A stretch of DNA of 18,891 bases from CAZPMC01 sp964587755 (GCA_964587755.1 CAZPMC010000043.1:1-18891), one strand, 5' to 3'; shown: positions 7,474 to 15,089, counted from the first letter of the stretch. Program-made: numbers and translations. Notes: generated from the letters alone by a model not told the origin.

Positions 7474-7502
7474 ATTATAATAAGCAAGTGAAATAGGAGC
7501 AA

Positions 7503-7543
7503 CGGTCATTACCTCATCTTATGAAAAGTTGGGGTAATGACCG
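7503..7543 (+). other. Strong hairpin between the small membrane gene and the DUF1538 gene
   Basis: CGGTCATTACCTCA (7503-7516) pairs with TGGGGTAATGACCG (7530-7543): 14 pairs with a single U-G wobble and a 13-nt loop. There is no U-tract after it on either strand, so it is not a canonical intrinsic terminator. It stands 46 nt before the TTG start of the DUF1538 gene and could be a processing site, a protein-binding site or a partial attenuator. Confidence 0.65.
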
Positions 7544-7589
7544 GAAAAACTGCTTTAAATAAGACCTCAAAAAAGGAAGTGATATATGC

Positions 7590-9086
7590 TTGAATGCACT
7601 TGTTGAAAAGTCAAAAGAAGTGTTGTATTCAGTGCTTCCAATCACAGTAATTGTATTGATACTAAACTTTACAATCGTACCCCTTGAAGACCATATAATA
7701 TATAGGTTTATTGTCGGCGCTTTATTTATCTTTTTCGGGCTGACAATTTTTTTATTGGGAGTAGACATTGGAATAACTCCTGTTGGAACCCTTATGGGAT
7801 CGACTCTGACAAAAAGTAATAAAGTCTGGATTATCGGAGTGGGGGGATTAGTCCTCGGATTGTTTATTTCAATCGCAGAGCCGGATCTTCACATTTTGGC
7901 GGGACAGGTTGAAGCTGTGACATCGGGTGTGATAGCAAAGTTTGACATTGTTTTAATTGTTTCTCTCGGTGTTGCAGCAATGATCGCACTGGGATTACTT
8001 AGGATAGTCTTTAATGTTTCTTTGCGTAAGTTCTTTACACTGGCGTATTTATTGATTTTAGTATTAGGCATATTCACATCGCCGGGATTTTTGGCAATTG
8101 CCTTCGATTCTTCAGGTGCTACTACCGGTGCCCTAACTGTTCCCTTTATGCTCGCTCTTGCATTAGGTGTTTCTTCAATGAAGAAGGATAGTAAGGGATC
8201 TGAAAGTGATAGCTTTGGTTTGGTAGGAATTGCATCAGCAGGTGCAATTATTGCTGTTATGGTTATGAGTATTATTAAAAGGGCTCATGAAATTTCCGGT
8301 TCTCTCGAATCAAGCATAGCTTACTCGGATTCAATTATGGGGCCTTTTTTTCAAAAGATCCCCAAAATAGCCTTCGAGTCTTTTATAGCACTATTGCCTT
8401 TGTTTCTGATATTTATAATTTTTCAAAGAATATCGTTTAAATTGAATAAAAAAGCTTACAATAGAATTTTAAAAGGGTTTTTATATACACATATCGGATT
8501 GACGGTCTTTTTAGTAGGAGTTAATGCAGGATTTATGGATGTGGGCAGTGAGGTCGGATTCCGTGTCGCGTCTTTAAATAGTAATCTGTATGTAATAATT
8601 GTGGGTTTTGCTCTCGGACTGGTGACTATATTGGCAGAGCCCGCTGTACACGTTTTGACACACCAGATTGAGGATGTTACAAGTGGTTATGTTAAGAGAA
8701 GGGCGGTTTTTGCATCCCTGTGTCTTGGAGTAGGATTGGCGGTGGCTATGGCAATGGTGAGGATCATTGTCCCAGGAATTCAGCTATGGCATTTTCTTCT
8801 TCCCGGATATATAATTTCAATTGGAATGATGTACTTTGTTCCTGAATTGTTTATAGGTATGGCATTTGATTCCGGTGGTGTTGCTTCAGGACCTATGACA
8901 GCTACATTTATATTAGCTTTTGCACAGGGCGTCGCTAAATCTATTGATAGCGCTGACGCCTTAGCCGATGGGTTCGGTATGATTGCGATGGTGGCAATGA
9001 CGCCTATTATTGCACTGCAAACGTTAGGTTTGATATTTAAGATAAAGTCCAAGAAGGGAGGTTTACAAAACAATGGAGACAAATGA
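7590..9086 (+). CDS. DUF1538 membrane protein with two homologous halves
   Basis: This 498-residue polytopic membrane protein of the DUF1538 family is probably a transporter of unknown substrate. It contains an internal duplication about 253 residues apart. IAEPDLHILAGQVEAVTSG (95-113) matches LAEPAVHVLTHQIEDVTSG (348-366), and AFDSSGATTGALTVPF (171-186) matches AFDSGGVASGPMTATF (425-440). The conserved Glu-Pro, His, Asp and Gly-rich segments inside membrane regions suggest ion or small-solute handling. The start is TTG with AGGAAG 10 nt upstream; the nearby ATGs are out of frame. The 3' end overlaps the P-II-like gene by 14 nt, which argues for coupled translation and joint function. I recall DUF1538 genes next to P-II-like genes in other bacteria. 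Confidence 0.88.
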   Translation: MNALVEKSKEVLYSVLPITVIVLILNFTIVPLEDHIIYRFIVGALFIFFGLTIFLLGVDIGITPVGTLMGSTLTKSNKVWIIGVGGLVLGLFISIAEPDLHILAGQVEAVTSGVIAKFDIVLIVSLGVAAMIALGLLRIVFNVSLRKFFTLAYLLILVLGIFTSPGFLAIAFDSSGATTGALTVPFMLALALGVSSMKKDSKGSESDSFGLVGIASAGAIIAVMVMSIIKRAHEISGSLESSIAYSDSIMGPFFQKIPKIAFESFIALLPLFLIFIIFQRISFKLNKKAYNRILKGFLYTHIGLTVFLVGVNAGFMDVGSEVGFRVASLNSNLYVIIVGFALGLVTILAEPAVHVLTHQIEDVTSGYVKRRAVFASLCLGVGLAVAMAMVRIIVPGIQLWHFLLPGYIISIGMMYFVPELFIGMAFDSGGVASGPMTATFILAFAQGVAKSIDSADALADGFGMIAMVAMTPIIALQTLGLIFKIKSKKGGLQNNGDK

Positions 9087-9741
9087 CGTGAAGGAAGTAG
9101 AATTATGTTGTGTCATTGTTAACAAAGGTACGGGAAGTAAAGTGTTGAAGATTGCCAAGCAATATGGGATAAAAGGCGGCACTATATTCTTTGGAAGAGG
9201 AACCGTTAAGAATAGATTACTTGAGTTTCTCGAGGTGTATGATATCAGAAAAGAAATCGTTTTAATGGCAGCTGAGAAAACTATTGCTTACAATGCTTTA
9301 GAACATCTGTATAATGAATTACACTTTGCTAAACCAAATCATGGTATAGCTTTCAGCACATCCATAAAAAGGCTTTGTGGCACACGGTGCAATAAGTTTG
9401 AATCCGTTCAAGAAATTCATGAAAGGAGTGTAGAAAACAAAATGTATAATGCGATTTTTGCTATTGTCGATAAAGGTAAAGCAGAGGAAGCTATTGAGGC
9501 AGCGACAAACGCTGGTTCCAAAGGCGGAACGATTATCAATGCCAGAGGCTCAGGTATTCATGAGACTAGCAAATTGTTTTCTATGGACATAGAGCCTGAA
9601 AAAGAAATTGTTTTAATATTGTCTGAAGAAGAAAATACCGACAAAATCGTATCATCAATAAATGAAAGCTTGAAAATTGATGAGCCGGGTAATGGAATAG
9701 TATTTGTGCAAGATGTTAATAAAACATATGGTTTGTACTAA
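9073..9741 (+). CDS. Tandem-domain P-II-like regulatory protein
   Basis: P-II proteins are trimeric sensors that bind nucleotides and effectors and act on transporters and enzymes through the T-loop. This 222-residue protein holds two P-II-like domains, about 10-98 and 124-220, in one chain. Matching pieces are YGIKGGTIFFGRGT (31-44) with GSKGGTIINARGSG (148-161), KEIVLM (60-65) with KEIVLI (177-182), and NHGIAFS (89-95) with GNGIVFV (206-212). Canonical P-II is about 112 residues, so this one is a fusion or duplication. The first domain has diverged in the T-loop region. The gene starts inside the DUF1538 gene (14-nt overlap, GGAGG 11 nt upstream), strongly implying that it regulates that membrane protein. 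A terminator follows. Confidence 0.85.
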   Translation: METNDVKEVELCCVIVNKGTGSKVLKIAKQYGIKGGTIFFGRGTVKNRLLEFLEVYDIRKEIVLMAAEKTIAYNALEHLYNELHFAKPNHGIAFSTSIKRLCGTRCNKFESVQEIHERSVENKMYNAIFAIVDKGKAEEAIEAATNAGSKGGTIINARGSGIHETSKLFSMDIEPEKEIVLILSEEENTDKIVSSINESLKIDEPGNGIVFVQDVNKTYGLY

Positions 9742-9758
9742 GCGACGCTGTTGTATAG

Positions 9759-9807
9759 ACCCACCGTTAGGACATCTAATATGTCTTGGGCTGTGGGTTT
9801 TATTATT
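9759..9807 (+). terminator. Intrinsic terminator of the DUF1538/P-II operon
   Basis: ACCCAC (9759-9764) pairs with GTGGGT (9793-9798), and an inner stem AGGACAT/ATGTCTT lies inside it; a T-rich stretch (TTTTATTATTT) follows. The tail runs into the stop codon of the convergent DUF1189 gene, so the two transcription units are packed end to end. Confidence 0.8.
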
Positions 9808-10597
9808 TATAGAGTTCATTTTCAAATGTGTCTAAATTACTTTTAATCGAATTAATTGAGCCGAACACGTAAAAAGTTGCAATTGCATAATAAACAAGCC
9901 GAATCAGCAGAAAATTGATAGGCAACAGCCCTAAAAACGTGATGACAATCAACGGAAGTGTAAGGGCATAAGCGCTGATTTTAAATAAACTTCGGTAGCT
10001 GAGGTTTGTGTTTTTAGCTGAATTTATTATAAGGGCTATAATGCTTACAATAAAGATTGATACAAGACGCCATCCAACGAATAGGATTCCAATAAAGATA
10101 AATACCGGAATCCCGAGCGGTTTAAGGAGAGGAAGTGCTTGCTTGAGGCTATCCTTTGTCAGTTCAAGCTCTTTAAACATTTCCAAGCTGGTATAAGTTT
10201 TTTCTACAAAGTTCTTTTGAATGATTTTGTCACCGGTTATCAAAATTAGCTTGTCATAACTGTTTAGTATTGTGTCTTCTGCGTCTGGTGAGGTATCAAT
10301 GACAACTGTTGTATTGCCACCTTCCAAAATGATAGGCATATCACTGTTGATTTCCAGCTTTCCGTCAGCAAATTTAAAATCCGGGGCTTTAGTATCTATA
10401 TATTCAATCATTTCGTCAACTATCTTGTTGTAACTATTCACTATTGGGATAAAGGTGATAATGCAGCCTACAAGAGCGATTATTAGTACTTGCAGTACAG
10501 CTCTTGCAGTACTTTGCCTGAGAAAATAACGATATTTATCAAAGCTTACTATGCTGTAATATATTTTTGAAAAGAAACCCATTTTCGGCTCGTCCAT
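9803..10597 (-). CDS. DUF1189 family membrane protein
   Basis: This 264-residue integral membrane protein has the DUF1189 layout. A cytoplasmic start (KIYYSIVSFDKYRYF, 11-25) is followed by membrane helix 1 at about 34-52. An extracytoplasmic domain (about 53-155) contains APDFKFADGKLEI and VVIDTSP. Further helices lie at about 162-192, 206-226 and 228-248. The function of the family is not known to me. GGAGG precedes the ATG by 5 nt. TATAAT on the minus strand at 10650-10655 is a plausible -10, with no good -35; the region upstream of it is the nested repeat element. Convergent with the P-II operon. Confidence 0.82.
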   Translation of the reverse strand: MDEPKMGFFSKIYYSIVSFDKYRYFLRQSTARAVLQVLIIALVGCIITFIPIVNSYNKIVDEMIEYIDTKAPDFKFADGKLEINSDMPIILEGGNTTVVIDTSPDAEDTILNSYDKLILITGDKIIQKNFVEKTYTSLEMFKELELTKDSLKQALPLLKPLGIPVFIFIGILFVGWRLVSIFIVSIIALIINSAKNTNLSYRSLFKISAYALTLPLIVITFLGLLPINFLLIRLVYYAIATFYVFGSINSIKSNLDTFENELYK

Positions 10598-10671
10598 AAA
10601 GTCCTCCTGATAATGCGAATATTATGGATAAAGATTAATCTCTTTGCTTATTATACTATAAAAGCACATTT

Positions 10672-10820
10672 TTGGGGACATTTTTGGGGACAGTTCTTTA
10701 AAATGGGGGACGGTTCTTCAATAAATAAAGTAGCACAACAAAATTTAGCAGGAGTTTTATCCAAACTGATTTTCGAAATTTCAAGAACCGTCCCCCAAAT
10801 GTTGAGAACTGTCCCCCAAT
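10672..10820. repeat. Nested inverted-repeat element built from the GTCCCC repeat
   Basis: The outer arms are GGGGACAGTTCT (10686-10697) and AGAACTGTCCCC (10805-10816), perfect complements. The inner arms are GGGGGACGGTTCTT (10705-10718) and AAGAACCGTCCCCC (10783-10796), also perfect. The arms are separated by 7 and 8 nt, and a 64-nt AT-rich loop lies in the centre. A further GGGGACA stands at 10674-10680. The element fills the gap between the divergent DUF1189 and RNA methyltransferase genes. It encodes no protein; a 69-codon frame across it is only a translation of the repeat. It resembles a REP or MITE-type non-autonomous element. Confidence 0.8.
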
Positions 10821-10830
10821 AATGTATAAT
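10802..10830 (+). promoter_or_regulatory. Promoter of the RNA methyltransferase gene, partly made of repeat
   Basis: TTGAGA (10802-10807) and TATAAT (10825-10830) are separated by 17 nt. The right outer arm of the nested repeat (10805-10816) covers half of the -35 and the first part of the spacer. The predicted leader is short, about 15 nt. Confidence 0.6.
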
Positions 10831-10853
10831 AAGGCGAAAGAGAGGGGACCGGG

Positions 10854-12017
10854 ATGCCTAAGATGCAATTGATAGCTACAACATCATTTGGAATTGAAGC
10901 AGTTGTAGGCAGGGAATTAAAATGGCTGGGTTATGACGACCAGATGGTCGAAAACGGCAGAGTTACATTTGCCGGTGATGAAGCAGCCATATGCAGGTCG
11001 AATATCTGGTTGCGTTCTGCTGACCGCATTCTCATAAAGATAGGGGAATTTAAGGCGTTAACTTTTGATGAGCTTTTTGAAGGAACCAAGGCACTACCCT
11101 GGGATAAATGGCTACCAGAAAACGCTGAATTTCCCGTAGATGGCAGGTCAGTAGATTCAAAGCTTGCAAGCGTTTCTGACTGTCAGGCTATTGTCAAGAA
11201 AGCAATCGTTGAAAAACTCAAGTTAAAATATAAGAAGCAGTGGTTTGATGAAAGTGGCCCGCTATACAGAATAGAAGTAGGGCTTTTAAAAGATGTTGCC
11301 ACTCTTACCATAGATACTACAGGGACAGGTCTTCATAAACGCGGATACAGAACTCTTTCTACAGGAGCACCTCTTAAAGAAACCCTGGCCGCAGCAATGC
11401 TAATGATTAGCAGGTGGAAGCCGGACAGGGCTTTGATCGACCCATTTTGCGGCTCAGGCACAATCCCGATCGAGGCTGCACTTATTGCAGGGAATATTGC
11501 ACCGGGAAGCAAACGAAGCTTTACGGCAGAAAGCTGGCATCAGGTTCCTGCAAAGCTGTGGACAATGGCAAGAGAAGAAGCAGCCGACAAAGTAAGGAAG
11601 ACGGCTGACCTTAGAATTCACGGCTCAGATATTGATGCTGATGTCATCAGTATTGCGAGATATCATGCCAAACAGGCCGGTGTTGCCGATGATATACATT
11701 TGCAAAGACTCCCATTGTCCGACATTAGCTCAAGGTATAAATATGGTTTTATAATCTGCAATCCCCCTTATGGAGAACGTTTGGGAGAAACAGAGGAGAT
11801 AGAAAACCTGTATAAGGAGCTGGGAAGAGTATATAAGAGGTTTGACACATGGTCTTTATATGCCCTTTCCTCAAATAACCGGTTTGAAACGTTTATAGGG
11901 AGAAAAGCTGATAAAAAGCGTAAACTCTTTAATGGGCGGATCCAATGCAACTATTATCAATTTTACGGACCGCCTCCCGTAAGAGCAAAAAACTCTTTAC
12001 CGACACAAAATGCCTAA
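10854..12017 (+). CDS. THUMP-domain class I SAM-dependent RNA methyltransferase (RlmL/YpsC-like)
   Basis: This 387-residue protein is predicted to methylate guanine N2 in RNA, most likely 23S rRNA as in the N-terminal half of RlmL. Residues about 45-155 form the THUMP RNA-binding domain. The catalytic domain has SAM motif I DPFCGSGT (196-203), an acidic residue in GSDID (257-261), and the N-P-P-Y motif NPPYGER (303-309) used for exocyclic amine methylation. The length fits the Firmicute YpsC form, which lacks the second RlmK-like domain. The ATG at 10854 has GAGGGG upstream; an ATG at 10863 is a possible alternative. The stop codon lies at the start of a small tandem repeat. Confidence 0.92.
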   Translation: MPKMQLIATTSFGIEAVVGRELKWLGYDDQMVENGRVTFAGDEAAICRSNIWLRSADRILIKIGEFKALTFDELFEGTKALPWDKWLPENAEFPVDGRSVDSKLASVSDCQAIVKKAIVEKLKLKYKKQWFDESGPLYRIEVGLLKDVATLTIDTTGTGLHKRGYRTLSTGAPLKETLAAAMLMISRWKPDRALIDPFCGSGTIPIEAALIAGNIAPGSKRSFTAESWHQVPAKLWTMAREEAADKVRKTADLRIHGSDIDADVISIARYHAKQAGVADDIHLQRLPLSDISSRYKYGFIICNPPYGERLGETEEIENLYKELGRVYKRFDTWSLYALSSNNRFETFIGRKADKKRKLFNGRIQCNYYQFYGPPPVRAKNSLPTQNA

Positions 12018-12052
12018 TAGCAAAAAGCCTAACAGCAAAAATGCCCAATAGC
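12012..12052. repeat. Short tandem repeat after the RNA methyltransferase gene
   Basis: GCCTAATAGCAAAAA (12012-12026), GCCTAACAGCAAAAA (12027-12041) and, after one base, a partial GCCCAATAGC (12043-12052). The first unit contains the stop codon. It looks like a slippage-type minisatellite with no evident function. Confidence 0.7.
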
Positions 12053-12067
12053 ATTAGCGCAAAGCAT

Positions 12068-12104
12068 TTGACTAATGACACGTAGTATATTAATATAATA
12101 CTAC
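12068..12104 (+). promoter_or_regulatory. Candidate promoter and inverted repeat upstream of aroA
   Basis: TTGACT (12068-12073) is followed after 17 nt by TAATAT (12091-12096); a better TATAAT (12094-12099) has a 20-nt spacer. GTAGTAT (12082-12088) and ATACTAC (12098-12104) form a 7-bp inverted repeat over the -10 region, a possible operator for the aro operon. The exact promoter assignment is uncertain. Confidence 0.4.
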
Positions 12105-12151
12105 TATATATGGATTATTTTAACTTCTGGGTAGTCAGAAAGGATATACAT

Positions 12152-13426
12152 ATGCTGCTTAAGGTAAGAAAATCTCAAACCGGTGGGTGTGTCAGCATTC
12201 CGGGTTCTAAATCACATACCATAAGAGCTGTTTTTATTGCAAGCCTCGCCGAGGGCAAATCTATTATCAACAACCCCCTTATTTCTGATGATGCAATGTC
12301 TGCAGTTGAGGTTTGCAAAGCGTTTGGCGCAAAGATTGACAATTACGGTGACAGATTTGTTATAGAAGGTGTAAATGGCGCTCCTCTACTCCCGAAAAAA
12401 GTAATCGATGTAGGCAATTCCGGAACGGCCCTTTGCTTTGGACTTATGACTGCAGGACTTATTGAAGGAACTATCGAGATAACAGGGGATCACCAAATAC
12501 AAAAAAGGCCCCTTGGACCGTTGATGGATGCAATCAACGCATTAGGTGCAGAAGTATCATCAGTTAATGGGAACAATTCGGCACCTGTTGTCGTAAAGGG
12601 CAGGCTTACGGGAGGATGTACCGAGCTTGATTCTGTTACATCCCAATACCTTTCAGCCATACTCATTCATGCCCCCTTGCTTAAAAATGATACAAAGGTC
12701 ACGCTGACAAGACTTTATGAAATCCCGTATGTTGAGATGACAATGTGGTGGCTCGATGGCCAGAATATAAAATACAGCAATAATGGCTTCAAAACGTTTC
12801 ATATAGCTGGGGGACAGAGTTATAAAGCATTTAACATGAGCATACTGGGAGATTTTTCTTCAGCGACCTTTTTTATGGTGCTGGCATCGATTTCTGGAGG
12901 AGAGTTTATTCTCAAAAATCTTGATATGGCTGATCCACAAGGAGATAAGAAGGTGCTTGATTATCTAAGGGAAATGGGCGCTGATGTAAAGATTACAGAA
13001 GAAGGCATCTGTATAAAAGGAGGAGAGCTTACGGGTTGTGAAATAGATATGAATGATATTCCCGATGCTCTACCGGCAATGGCTGTAGCAGGATGCTTCG
13101 CTAAAGGTGAGACGCGTCTTGTAAATGTATATCAGGCAAGGCTGAAGGAGACAGACAGAATTCACGTTATGTGTACTGAGTTAAAAAAGATGGGCGCGGA
13201 TATAGAGGAAATGCCCGACGGACTGATAATAAGGAGAAGCAGCTTAAAAGGCTGTAGAGTCCATGGTTATGGTGATCACAGAATTGTTATGGCTCTTGCC
13301 ATAGCAGGGCTTTGCTCTTCCGGGGAGACTGTGATTGATACTGCGGAAGCGATGAGAGTGACATTCCCTGAATTTCCGCAGTTAATAAGAGAATGTGGTG
13401 GCGATATGGAGGTAATTACATGTTAG
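12152..13426 (+). CDS. aroA: 3-phosphoshikimate 1-carboxyvinyltransferase (EPSP synthase)
   Basis: This enzyme joins phosphoenolpyruvate and shikimate 3-phosphate to form EPSP, the sixth shikimate-pathway step. The 424-residue protein has PGSKS (17-21, K20), GNSGTA (88-93), RPLGPL (119-124), the SQ pair in SVTSQYLSA (161-169), GDFSSATFF (233-241), IPDALP (303-308), KETDR (332-336) and DHR (375-377). Residue 95, directly after GNSGTAL, is Cys where E. coli and many others have Arg. I chose the ATG at 12152 because AAAGGA stands 7 nt before it and the length becomes normal; the ATG at 12110 lacks a ribosome binding site. The gene overlaps aroC by 7 nt. From memory this is a clostridial branch. 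Confidence 0.93.
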   Translation: MLLKVRKSQTGGCVSIPGSKSHTIRAVFIASLAEGKSIINNPLISDDAMSAVEVCKAFGAKIDNYGDRFVIEGVNGAPLLPKKVIDVGNSGTALCFGLMTAGLIEGTIEITGDHQIQKRPLGPLMDAINALGAEVSSVNGNNSAPVVVKGRLTGGCTELDSVTSQYLSAILIHAPLLKNDTKVTLTRLYEIPYVEMTMWWLDGQNIKYSNNGFKTFHIAGGQSYKAFNMSILGDFSSATFFMVLASISGGEFILKNLDMADPQGDKKVLDYLREMGADVKITEEGICIKGGELTGCEIDMNDIPDALPAMAVAGCFAKGETRLVNVYQARLKETDRIHVMCTELKKMGADIEEMPDGLIIRRSSLKGCRVHGYGDHRIVMALAIAGLCSSGETVIDTAEAMRVTFPEFPQLIRECGGDMEVITC

Positions 13427-14601
13427 GTAATACATACGGAAGAATGTTCAGAATAACAACATGTGGAGAATCTTACTCCGGCGGCTTTAGGAAGAACGCA
13501 AATATCCCTCCTGAGCTATTCGGCGGACAAATGGTGATTGTTGACGGTGTTCCTCCGGGACTTAAAATCACATCAAAAATAATACAGGATGAGCTTGATA
13601 AGCGCAAACCGGGCCTAACGCCTCTTAGCACACCGAGAACGGAAGCTGATAAGGTTTATATATTTGCCGGTGTCATGGAAAATGATTTGTCTACTGGTGC
13701 GCCGGTGGGAATGATTATTCCTAACAGCGATATTGAAGACATTCACATTGAGCAGCATAAGGGCAATAAATATTTAATGAGACCGGGGCAAGCAGCATAC
13801 ACCTATTATAAAAAATACGGTAAATACTATGATTGGGCCGGGGCAGGAAGGGCATCAGCAAGAGAAACGGTAGCAAGAGTAGCAGGAGGCGCTATTGCAA
13901 AGCTTGTATTGGACACCATGGGAATTGATGTCATAGCCTTTGTTTCTGAGCTTCACGGAATAAAAGCTAAAAGGGTTACTTATGAGACAGCAAAGGCAAA
14001 TTACAGAAAAAACGAGTTGAACTGTCCCGATCTTGAAAAGGCTCAGGAAATGATAGATGATTTATTGAAGGTAAAGGCAACGGGTGATTCTTGCGGAGGT
14101 GTGGTGGAGATAATTGCAGCTGGTGTGCCTGCAGGACTCGGAGAACCGGTATTTGACAAGCTGAGTGCTACATTAGCCCATGCCTTAATGTCCATTGGCG
14201 GTGTCAAAGGGATTGAATTCGGAGAAGGCTTTGGATTTTCTAAAATGACCGGCTCTGAGTCCAACGACACCCCATATTACGATGAACAGACAAAAAGAAT
14301 CAGATTTAAAACCAATAGAGCAGGTGGCATGCTAGGTGGAATATCAAATGGCGAGGAAATCAGAATAAGGGTGGCAGCAAAACCTACACCTACGATATTA
14401 AAGCCACAAAATACAGTAGACATAAATAGTCTGGAAAATGTCAGCCATGTATTCGCGTCAAGGAGTGACCCGACTATATGTACCAGATTATATGCTGTAT
14501 GCGAGGCTATGACAAGAATCGCGTTACTTGATGCTATTTATATGGCCGGCGGGTACAAAAATGTTATGGAAGCTATTGATCCGGAGTGGGACACACTATG
14601 A
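13420..14601 (+). CDS. aroC: Chorismate synthase, divergent type
   Basis: Chorismate synthase removes phosphate from EPSP to give chorismate and needs reduced FMN. The 393-residue protein keeps GRASARETVARVAGGAIA (143-160), GDSCGGVVE (222-230), GLGEPVFDKL (239-248), the SRSDP segment (348-352) and CEAM (361-364). It departs at key points. GESH is GESY (Y19). The RPGHADY segment is RPGQAAY (Q124), so both usual catalytic histidines are absent. About 10 extra residues follow GESY before VDGVPPGL. The start is ATG 13420 with GGAGG 7 nt upstream, inside the end of aroA; a longer frame from 13393 has no ribosome binding site. Operon position strongly supports chorismate synthesis. Confidence 0.88.
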   Translation: MLGNTYGRMFRITTCGESYSGGFRKNANIPPELFGGQMVIVDGVPPGLKITSKIIQDELDKRKPGLTPLSTPRTEADKVYIFAGVMENDLSTGAPVGMIIPNSDIEDIHIEQHKGNKYLMRPGQAAYTYYKKYGKYYDWAGAGRASARETVARVAGGAIAKLVLDTMGIDVIAFVSELHGIKAKRVTYETAKANYRKNELNCPDLEKAQEMIDDLLKVKATGDSCGGVVEIIAAGVPAGLGEPVFDKLSATLAHALMSIGGVKGIEFGEGFGFSKMTGSESNDTPYYDEQTKRIRFKTNRAGGMLGGISNGEEIRIRVAAKPTPTILKPQNTVDINSLENVSHVFASRSDPTICTRLYAVCEAMTRIALLDAIYMAGGYKNVMEAIDPEWDTL

Positions 14602-15089
14602 GCATTATTTTGATTGGTATGCCAGGAGCAGGGAAAAGTACAATCGGATCTCTTTTAGCCCGGAAAATAGGTATCCCTTTTAAGGATACTGATGATATAA
14701 TATTTGAGAATGAAGGCCGTGAACTGAAAAATATAGTTAAAGAGGATGGATTTGAGACCNNNNNNNNNNATATACAGCAGAGGCTAATAACCAAAGCAGA
14801 TCTAAATGATTGTGTCGTAGCAACGGGCGGAAGTGTTGTGTTGAGCGAAAATCTTATGGAGCATTTGAAAAGTATAGGCACAATTGTCTATTTAAAGGTG
14901 GATTTTGAAGCATTGTCAATGCGCTTATCCGCTGACAGAAGACTTGCAAGACCTGAGGGTCATACATTCAAACAAGTATTCCAACAGCGGGATAGTTTAT
15001 ATAAGAAATATGCCGATGTAATAATTGATTGTACAGGAAGAACTCCAATCGAAATAGTGGCTGATTTAAGCGGCATGAAGCAAAACTAA
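14598..15089 (+). CDS. aroK: Shikimate kinase (contains a 10-N gap)
   Basis: Shikimate kinase phosphorylates shikimate with ATP to shikimate 3-phosphate. The 163-residue protein has the Walker A loop GMPGAGKST (7-15), KDTDD (29-33) for shikimate and Mg2+ binding, ATGGSVV (75-81, in place of the more usual GGG), the lid RRLARPEG (114-121) and a C-terminal YKKYAD segment (135-140). ATG 14598 overlaps the aroC stop as ATGA, giving coupled translation; GTG 14586 is a less likely start. Ten Ns at 14760-14769 hide four residues (55-58) after DGFET, where an Arg that binds shikimate would be expected. The frame is intact on both sides, so the gap size is probably right. Confidence 0.92.
   Translation: MSIILIGMPGAGKSTIGSLLARKIGIPFKDTDDIIFENEGRELKNIVKEDGFETXXXXIQQRLITKADLNDCVVATGGSVVLSENLMEHLKSIGTIVYLKVDFEALSMRLSADRRLARPEGHTFKQVFQQRDSLYKKYADVIIDCTGRTPIEIVADLSGMKQN
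14760..14769. other. Run of 10 undetermined bases
   Basis: Ten Ns inside aroK, apparently a scaffold join or masked bases. The reading frame continues correctly across it, so the true length is 10 nt or differs from it by a multiple of three. Confidence 0.98.

Noticed and set aside
7521..7562. Thirteen-codon leader-peptide-like frame (MKSWGNDRKNCFK) after the hairpin loop start
   Set aside because: It begins inside the hairpin loop, has no ribosome binding site and no run of regulatory codons.
10613..10822. Open frame of 69 codons upstream of the RNA methyltransferase gene
   Set aside because: It is a translation of the nested repeat element (repeated GDGS and RTVPQ strings), has no ribosome binding site and overlaps the promoter.
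12814..12827. GGGGGACAGAGTT in aroA, similar to the dispersed repeat
   Set aside because: It encodes conserved-looking aroA residues (GGQSY) and lacks the TTCT end, so it is a chance resemblance.
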